The notes under the pieces were generated by a model. It was given only the letters and a program-made list of their open reading frames with translations, searched no databases and was not told the origin of the DNA. 64,000 nt of DNA, taken from CBDFGQ01 sp965247295. GTDB taxonomy: Bacteria; Chloroflexota; Dehalococcoidia; Lucifugimonadales; JAGWBF01. Location: NCBI GenBank assembly GCA_965247295.1, contig CBDFGQ010000008.1:434001-498000 (forward strand), written 5' to 3'. A program made the position numbers and the translations under genes. Within the stretch, counting starts at the first letter, position 1; each line of letters starts with the position of its first letter. Shown piece after piece: positions 58,991-64,000 of the stretch.

Positions 58991-60397
58991 ATGGCTGGCG
59001 GCGAAACTGACCTGTGCTATCTAACCATACGCGAGGCCGGCGAGCTGCTGAAAAGCGGCAAGCTGTCGCCGGTGGAGCTGACCAGAGCCTTTTTGGACCG
59101 CATCGACGCCACGGACGACAAGCTACACTCCTTCATCACCGTCCTGGCAGAGGAGGCCCTGGCGGAGGCACGTACGGCCGAAGCCGATATCCTGCGAGGC
59201 AACTATAAGGGACCTCTCCACGGAACCAACTTTGCCCTGAAGGACCTCTACGACACCGCTGGCATCCGCACCACCGCGGGCTCCAAGGTGGACACGGACC
59301 GCGTGCCCGTCGAGGACTCCACCTGCGCCGCCAGGCTTAAAGCGGCGGGCGCCATACTACTGGGCAAGCTGTCCATGCACGAGTTCGCGCTTGGTGGGCC
59401 CGACTTCACCACACCCTTCCCCCCCGCACGTAACCCCTGGAATCTGGACCACATCCCTGGGGGCTCCAGCAGCGGCTCAGGCACGGCCGTCGCGTCGGGG
59501 CAGTGCATGGGAGCCCTGGGCTCCTGCACGGGAGGCTCAATTCGCGGCCCCGCCTCCCTTTGCGGCATCGTCGGACTCAAAGCTACCTACGGGCGTGTCA
59601 GCCGCGCCGGCGTGGTGACCCTGAGCTGGTCCCAGGACCACTGCGGCCCCATGACCTGGACCGTGGAGGACACGGCCCTCATGCTTCAAGCCCTGGCCGG
59701 ATATGATCCCAAGGACCCCACCACCAGCAGAGCCCCGGTTCCCGACTACTCTCAAGCCCTCAGGGAAGACGTGAAAGGAATGACCCTGGGCATACCCCGC
59801 CACTTCTTCTACGATGCCAACCCGGATGTTAATCCCGAAGTTGTATCCATGGTGGAGAAGGGGCTGGAGGCGTTCCAGGAGCTGGGGGGCCACCTCGAGG
59901 AGGTGACCATACCCAGCCTTCAGCACGTGCGGGCAGCCAATACAATAATTATGTTAAGCGAGGCCTTCGCCTTCCACGAACCCAACCTGAAGAGCCGACC
60001 CCAGGATTTCGGAGAGATGGTGCGCGCGCGCTTTCGTATCGGGGGCCTCCTGGGAGCGGGCGACTATGTACAGGCCCAGCGAGTCAGGCAGGTGGTGATG
60101 CGGGAGTGCGCGGAAGTCCTTCGGCGGGTCGACGTACTGGTGACCCCCACAATGACACAGCCCGCCCCCGCCTTCGAGGGATACGACGCCGCCAGCACTG
60201 TGCGGGGCCCCAGCTTTACCGCGCCATTCAACGTGACGGGCCTGCCTGCCATCTCAATTCCCGCCGGTTTCACCGCGAGCGGCCTGCCCGTCGGCATGCA
60301 GATCGTGGGCAAACCCTTTGACGAACCCACGGTGATGCAGGTGGCGTATTCCTACCAGCAGTACGCCCGCTGGTTCGAGCGCCGCCCACCGGTCTAG
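58991..60397 (+). CDS. Amidase-signature family amidohydrolase (second copy)
   Basis: The ATG at 58991 follows AAGGGAGAG, giving 468 residues. Catalytic Lys84 (FALKD), cis-Ser159 (GGSSSGS) and nucleophile Ser183 are present. The residue four before the nucleophile is Cys179 (GSCTGGS) where the first copy and most relatives have Asp (GTDTGGS). Overall it is a paralogue of the 1099-2490 amidase and shares its terminal RPPV. It converges on the aldo/keto reductase gene, 16 bp away. The substrate is unknown; lack of gatB argues against tRNA amidotransferase. Confidence 0.9.
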   Translation: MAGGETDLCYLTIREAGELLKSGKLSPVELTRAFLDRIDATDDKLHSFITVLAEEALAEARTAEADILRGNYKGPLHGTNFALKDLYDTAGIRTTAGSKVDTDRVPVEDSTCAARLKAAGAILLGKLSMHEFALGGPDFTTPFPPARNPWNLDHIPGGSSSGSGTAVASGQCMGALGSCTGGSIRGPASLCGIVGLKATYGRVSRAGVVTLSWSQDHCGPMTWTVEDTALMLQALAGYDPKDPTTSRAPVPDYSQALREDVKGMTLGIPRHFFYDANPDVNPEVVSMVEKGLEAFQELGGHLEEVTIPSLQHVRAANTIIMLSEAFAFHEPNLKSRPQDFGEMVRARFRIGGLLGAGDYVQAQRVRQVVMRECAEVLRRVDVLVTPTMTQPAPAFEGYDAASTVRGPSFTAPFNVTGLPAISIPAGFTASGLPVGMQIVGKPFDEPTVMQVAYSYQQYARWFERRPPV

Positions 60398-60413
60398 TCT
60401 CTGGCCACCCCGA

Positions 60414-61241
60414 TTAGATACAGCGCTTGGCCTCCTTAGAGATGTATTCCCGCATTTCCACCGGAAGCGGCGGCAGCTTGCCCACGGCCGCATTCTCCCC
60501 AACCCGGTCCGGCCTGGACGTGGCGGGAATTACGATGCTCACCCTCTCATCGGCCAGCACCCAGGCCAGCAACGCCTGAGCCCATGTCTCTATACCGTGC
60601 TCCTTTAGTGGGGACAGGTCCGGCTCCCGCTTCAGGTCCTTCACCAGATTTCCAACACCCAGAGGCTGCATGACTATGACGCCCAGTCCCAGCTCTGCCG
60701 CGAGTGGCATCAGGGAGCTTTCGCAGGTCCTTTCCAGCACGTTGTACGGGATCTGGACGGCGTCTATTCGCCCGGATTTCATGATGCTCATCATCTCGCC
60801 GTAGGAGGAGGTGGCATAGTGGGTTACGCCGATTACGTCTATTTTCCCCTCGGCTTTGAGCCCCTCCAGCACCGGCAGATGAGTGCTCCAGTCCAGCAGG
60901 TTGTGAATTTGAAACACCTCTATGTGCTCGGTCCGAAGGAGCTCGAAGGAGCGGGCGATCTGCGCCTGCCCCGTTGCCTGGCCATGGCACCATACCTTCG
61001 TGGCGAACTGGAAGCACTCCCGCCTCCCATCGGTGGCCATACCCACGACCTTCTCGCTCTCGTGGTACATGGGAGAGGTATCAATGAAAGCTACCCCATA
61101 GGACAGACAGGTTTCTATAACTTTTTCCCTGACTGGCATGACGTCGGGGGAGGTGAACTGGAAGGAACTGGCGGTACCTAGCCCCACCAGCCCCACGTCC
61201 AGGGAGCCCAGTTTCCTAGTGTGCATCGTTTCCATACTCAT
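60414..61241 (-). CDS. Aldo/keto reductase
   Basis: The ATG at 61241 shares its A with the TGA of panE (TGATG), so the two genes are coupled. The 275-residue TIM-barrel protein has the catalytic tetrad Asp54, Tyr59, Lys82 and His113 (DTSPMYHESE, ATKVW, IHN) and a C-terminal NADPH-binding region (IVIPATSRPDRVGENAA). It reduces carbonyls with NADPH; the substrate is unknown. Adjacent PanE is also a NADPH reductase, suggesting a shared pathway. Confidence 0.9.
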   Translation of the reverse strand: MSMETMHTRKLGSLDVGLVGLGTASSFQFTSPDVMPVREKVIETCLSYGVAFIDTSPMYHESEKVVGMATDGRRECFQFATKVWCHGQATGQAQIARSFELLRTEHIEVFQIHNLLDWSTHLPVLEGLKAEGKIDVIGVTHYATSSYGEMMSIMKSGRIDAVQIPYNVLERTCESSLMPLAAELGLGVIVMQPLGVGNLVKDLKREPDLSPLKEHGIETWAQALLAWVLADERVSIVIPATSRPDRVGENAAVGKLPPLPVEMREYISKEAKRCI

Positions 61242-62176
61242 CAGGTGTCATCCCCCGTCGATTCTATACGTAGTGCCCAGGGCTTCAATATGGCGTAGAG
61301 GGCGTCATTAATGGGAGTGGGCACTTGGGCCTCTCGCCCCATACGGACCACCGTTCCGGTCAGTCCATCCAGCTCCACGGGTTTGCCGTCTGTAAAGTCC
61401 TTGGCCAGGGAGGCTCGCCCCTGACCTGGGAACCGGTCGAGAGACTCCATCGCCCAATCCAGGGAGTCCTCCATTATCGGGGCGCCTCGGGCACGGCCCA
61501 CGGCCAGGACTTCTTCAACCGCTCCCTTGATTAGCGCCCGTGTCTCAGGAATAGAGCGCATCTCCTGGTACACGGAGTTGGTTGCCGCATTCACGGCCGC
61601 CGAGCCGGCGATGTAGGCGAACTTCTTCCAGAGCATCCCCGGCATGTTCTCTTGAAGCTCGACCCGCCAGCCGGCGTCCAGGAAGACCTGATGCAGACGC
61701 CGACCCCGCTCCGTGATCCCTGGCTCCATCTCTCCAAACACCGCTGCGCCGGGCCCGCCCTGCGTAACCACTCCAGGCTTGGCGATCCTTCCCTCCATGT
61801 AGGCGGAGCCGATCATCACATGGGAGGCTCCCAGGGCGGCGGCCAGCTGGCCCCCATTGTCTATGCCGTTCTGCAACGTCAGGACAACGGTAGCGTCGCC
61901 GATCATCGGCCTCACCGCCTCTATTGCCTGAGGGTTCTGGTACATTTTAACCGCGTACAGTACAAGCTCCTGGGAGCCGGCCTCGGAGGTATCCTCCAGC
62001 GCCCGTCCCTTCACGGTAAACGTACCGTCCAGCTGGCTCTCCACCCGCAGTCCATTATCCCGTAGCGCCGCAAGATGGGCGCCCCGGGCCACAAAGGTGA
62101 CCTCGTGGCCCGCCCGGGCCAGCAGGCCGCCAAAGTACCCACCCAGACCTCCCGTGCCCACAACCGCGATTTTCAT
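61241..62176 (-). CDS. 2-Dehydropantoate 2-reductase (PanE/ApbA family)
   Basis: The ATG at 62176 begins the standard N-terminus MKIAVVGTGGLGGYFG (nucleotide-binding GxGxxG); an earlier frame to 62215 lacks it. GAGGAA lies about ten bases upstream. The 311-residue protein contains TFVARGAHLAALRDNGL, LTLQNGIDN and the C-terminal KKFAYIAGSAAVNAATNS helix region with the catalytic Lys, and EEVLAVGRARGAP. It reduces ketopantoate to pantoate, or a related 2-keto acid. A TTGACA promoter lies at 62275-62303. Confidence 0.9.
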   Translation of the reverse strand: MKIAVVGTGGLGGYFGGLLARAGHEVTFVARGAHLAALRDNGLRVESQLDGTFTVKGRALEDTSEAGSQELVLYAVKMYQNPQAIEAVRPMIGDATVVLTLQNGIDNGGQLAAALGASHVMIGSAYMEGRIAKPGVVTQGGPGAAVFGEMEPGITERGRRLHQVFLDAGWRVELQENMPGMLWKKFAYIAGSAAVNAATNSVYQEMRSIPETRALIKGAVEEVLAVGRARGAPIMEDSLDWAMESLDRFPGQGRASLAKDFTDGKPVELDGLTGTVVRMGREAQVPTPINDALYAILKPWALRIESTGDDT

Positions 62177-62274
62177 TGGGAACCATTCCTCAGATAGCGG
62201 AGATTGAGCAGCCACCAGAAAGTCGGTCCCTCGCCAGGAACCTCGTCAGATGGGGCGACCGAAGAGCAAAGTTA

Positions 62275-62303
62275 AAGGTACTAGCGCCCAAACCCTTTGT
62301 CAA
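62275..62303 (-). promoter_or_regulatory. Promoter for PanE-AKR operon
   Basis: On the minus strand a perfect TTGACA (62298-62303), a 17-bp spacer and a weak TACCTT (62275-62280) precede the ATG by ~100 nt. Confidence 0.45.
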
Positions 62304-62428
62304 CCGCGCAGGCCGGAGCCACGTGGCCCGTCACCAGATAGTCCGCTTACAGGTGATTTCCCCCCAGGCACATGGGTAACAGCCTACTATGTCCTATGTA
62401 TACTCCCCTTTAAACTGCACCCAAGTGT

Positions 62429-63085
62429 ATGTGGGTGGCTCTCAATCGGCAGCAGTATGCGGCCGGGTTACGGTCGATGGTAGGATATGGCCACAAATTT
62501 GCCAGAATAAGCCTTTCAACCCGGAAGCACCAACGGGGCATCAGCGGGTTAGAGACCGCCATTGTGCTCATCGCCTTTGTCGTTGTCTCCTCGGTTTTCG
62601 CATTTGCCTCTCTCTCTTCGGGCCTCTTTTCCGCCGACAAGTCCAAGGAAACCATTCACGCCGGCCTCTCCCAAGCGAGCGGCACCCTCCAGATTAAGGG
62701 CTCCGTCGTTGCCAGGGCGTCTATCACCGGGGACTCGGGAGTGGTGAACGAGATCACATTTCAAGTTACCAATTCCGTTGGCGGGGAGGCTGTCAACGTC
62801 AGGCAAGGGGAGACGGTCATCAAGTACACTGATGACTCCCAGACCCTGATACTGGATACTGCCTCCGAGTTCTCGATCACCGCCCTCGGCAACGCCGACA
62901 GCGACAACCTGGTCGAGAAGGGGGAGATGTACGAGATATCAATAACGGGCCTGGCCGCGAGCCTCAGCCCAGACCTATCGACGGCGGACACCTTCACAGT
63001 ACAGGTGATGGTACCTCAGGGGGCCGTCCTATTCATCGAGCGCACCACCCCCATCTTCCTGGAGACCTTCAACACCCTTAATTAG
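62429..63085 (+). CDS. Archaellin-like (archaeal-type flagellin) protein with class III signal
   Basis: The 218-residue protein has a short basic leader, a processing site RG-ISGLE (cleavage after Gly37) and the hydrophobic helix ISGLETAIVLIAFVVVSSVFAF typical of archaellins; the mature protein begins Ile-Ser-Gly-Leu-Glu with the Glu5 also seen in type IV pilins. A beta-rich domain follows (ASGTLQIKGSVVARASI, EITFQVTNSVGGEAVNVRQGE, TLILDTASEF, VQVMVPQGAVLFIERT). Archaellum-like filaments are known in some Chloroflexota. No archaellum motor or prepilin peptidase gene is in the window. The start could also be ATG 62477; neither has a good ribosome-binding site. Confidence 0.85.
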   Translation: MWVALNRQQYAAGLRSMVGYGHKFARISLSTRKHQRGISGLETAIVLIAFVVVSSVFAFASLSSGLFSADKSKETIHAGLSQASGTLQIKGSVVARASITGDSGVVNEITFQVTNSVGGEAVNVRQGETVIKYTDDSQTLILDTASEFSITALGNADSDNLVEKGEMYEISITGLAASLSPDLSTADTFTVQVMVPQGAVLFIERTTPIFLETFNTLN

Positions 63086-63279
63086 CCAGCAGCGCGACCA
63101 TTTTGCCCGCGAATGGCGGCGACTCTGTCATTTTGAAGTAGCCCTTCGTCTCCGCTCAGGGTGATCTCCGCCGCTGAAGGTTCTGGTGGAGGTTGGACCT
63201 CTATGAGAACCTCCTCCCCTCCGGTGCGCCCAGAGCCTACCCTGAGTCCACAGCTCCACCCGCTCCGGGGCAAGTCGGC

Positions 63280-63807
63280 CTACGGCGGCGACTCCGCGGG
63301 CAGCTTCCTCTCCCGCGATTCCCACAGACAGATGTAATCGTAATCGGCCACCGGCTCGTCCCGCTGGTTATGGGCGGTTACGCAAAAGGTAATGAACCTG
63401 TTGCCCCTCCTCTCGTACTTGGCAACGATCCTGGTGCTGCTGGTAATCAGGTCACCAGAGCGGACCAGGGCGCCCTGAAACCGTATATTGGTGGCTACGA
63501 AGGGAGTGCTTCGGGGGCTGAGCCTGGACTGCTCGGGGACGATGTATCCCCTGGCCCCGGCCACGTCCTGACGACGCTGGGGCGCGTAGGTGTAGAACAT
63601 GGTGGGAGGGGCAAATTGCCCCGAGAAGCCTACCTCCCTCGCGGCTGCGTCGTTAATGTAGACCGGATTCTCATAGCCCACCGCCCGGCAATAGTCCGCG
63701 ATCTTCTCCGCCGTCACCTCATAGATGTAGGGCGGCGACTCGTCGCCCACCCGGGCCACGTCCCACTCGTAAATTCTTTCACCCTCATCCGGCAGCTCAT
63801 CACTCAT
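63280..63807 (-). CDS. MaoC-like / FAS1-like dehydratase
   Basis: The ATG follows GAGG. The 175-residue hotdog protein shows VTAEKIADYCRAVGYENPVYIN, PPTMFYTYAPQR, FQGALVRSGDLITSSTRIVAKYERRGNRFITFCVTAHNQRDEPVADYDYICLW, the layout of MaoC-type or FAS1 dehydratase-like proteins acting on acyl-CoA or acyl-ACP. The Asp/His pair of true hydratases is not clear. The partial PPOX-type gene ends 15 bp upstream in the same direction, so they are probably cotranscribed. Confidence 0.8.
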   Translation of the reverse strand: MSDELPDEGERIYEWDVARVGDESPPYIYEVTAEKIADYCRAVGYENPVYINDAAAREVGFSGQFAPPTMFYTYAPQRRQDVAGARGYIVPEQSRLSPRSTPFVATNIRFQGALVRSGDLITSSTRIVAKYERRGNRFITFCVTAHNQRDEPVADYDYICLWESRERKLPAESPP

Positions 63808-63822
63808 AGGTCCTCGAGGCTC

Positions 63823-64000
63823 CTAAACGGGTCGGGGTAACTGGGGTGGGCTTGGAACATGACCCCAGGATATGTACTTCGCCGGAGTTATCACTATAAC
63901 GGGCGCCTCCTCTATATCCATGTCGCGGTACTGAGGATACTTCTCCCGGAGGAGGGCGATGGCGCGCCGGTGGTCTTCCCCATCTTGGATGAGCTGCGCG
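63823..64000 (-). CDS. PPOX-class F420-dependent oxidoreductase, C-terminal part (cut by window edge)
   Basis: The frame runs in from the right edge and ends at TAG 63823-63825. The 59 visible residues (AALLREKYPQYRDM-like ALLREKYPQYRDM, APVIVITPAKYISWG) match the C-terminus of a split-barrel PPOX/F420-dependent family. The flavin/F420-binding part lies outside. It is 15 bp before the MaoC-like gene. Confidence 0.65.
   Translation of the reverse strand, partial: AQLIQDGEDHRRAIALLREKYPQYRDMDIEEAPVIVITPAKYISWGHVPSPPQLPRPV

Noticed and set aside
1..64000. CRISPR arrays, rRNA, tRNA clusters, prophage or conjugation genes
   Set aside because: None seen. The only clear mobile element is the IS at 7434-8964; other repeats are short intergenic palindromes or within-gene duplications.

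Overview
The window is about 64 kb of GC-rich, densely coding bacterial DNA. It carries two amidase genes each preceded by a small GatC/AtzG-like partner, luciferase-like (LLM) and F420/flavin-type oxidoreductases, amidohydrolase_2 and DUF3500 proteins, two tandem AbgB-like M20 hydrolases, LutABC, a GldA/F/G-like exporter and an archaellin-like secreted subunit. That mix suggests a chromosome segment of a Chloroflexota bacterium, most like SAR202/Dehalococcoidia-type genomes. This is inference from gene content; no rRNA, tRNA or universal marker set is present to prove it.

Layout. 1-6.2 kb: partial thioredoxin-like lipoprotein, AtzG-like/amidase pair, NAD-dependent epimerase, frameshifted amidohydrolase, Asp/Glu/hydantoin racemase and a SnoaL-like protein. 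6.2-9.7 kb: scarred region with a small membrane protein, the 3' part of an LLM gene, a complete IS3-type element, the 5' part of a response-regulator gene and a ribbon-helix-helix protein. 9.8-16.2 kb: minus-strand run of alpha/beta hydrolase, LLM oxidoreductase, flavin-dependent halogenase-like enzyme and Zn amidohydrolase, preceded by an SDR. 16.3-22.1 kb: Lhr helicase, divergent from an MFS transporter broken by an in-frame TGA. 22.1-30.5 kb: palindromic intergenic repeats, lutABC, an MNT/HEPN pair, glycerate kinase and two M20 hydrolases. 30.5-34.8 kb: minus-strand polyprenol-kinase-like protein, lipoprotein, cysteine desulfurase, site-2 protease and SpeD. 35-40.6 kb: ABC exporter (ATPase, permease, GldG-like, DUF4340) and cinA. 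40.5-48 kb: minus-strand rimI-coaE-MoxR-Nudix-VWA-AlbA_2-unknown run. 48.2-53.1 kb: three exported proteins with Thr/Pro-rich linkers or beta-domains (sugar dehydrogenase-like, Calx-beta/dockerin, cupredoxin), the last split by an in-frame TAG. 53.4-64 kb: ABM-like protein, glutamate dehydrogenase, DUF3500, TPP enzyme, zinc ribbon, second AtzG-like/amidase pair, aldo/keto reductase, PanE, archaellin-like protein, MaoC-like dehydratase and a partial PPOX-type protein.

Metabolically the window looks like uptake-and-degrade heterotrophy: amide, cyclic amide and peptide-like hydrolysis, lactate and glycerate oxidation or phosphorylation, and flavin or F420 redox chemistry. Housekeeping genes (coaE, rimI, iscS-like, speD, gdhA, cinA) are interspersed. 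Good sigma70-like promoters (TTGACG/TTGCCA-like -35, 17 bp, TATACT/TACAAT-like -10) sit in front of several units.

The most notable observations are the archaellin-like subunit, the halogenase in a catabolic-looking operon, an IS-mediated junction of two truncated genes, two in-frame stop codons plus one frameshift in otherwise well-preserved genes, a probable CTG start for lutC, and an orphan MoxR/VWA module carrying an AlbA_2 gene with no recognisable start codon. I found no convincing complete, novel multi-gene defence or mobile system.
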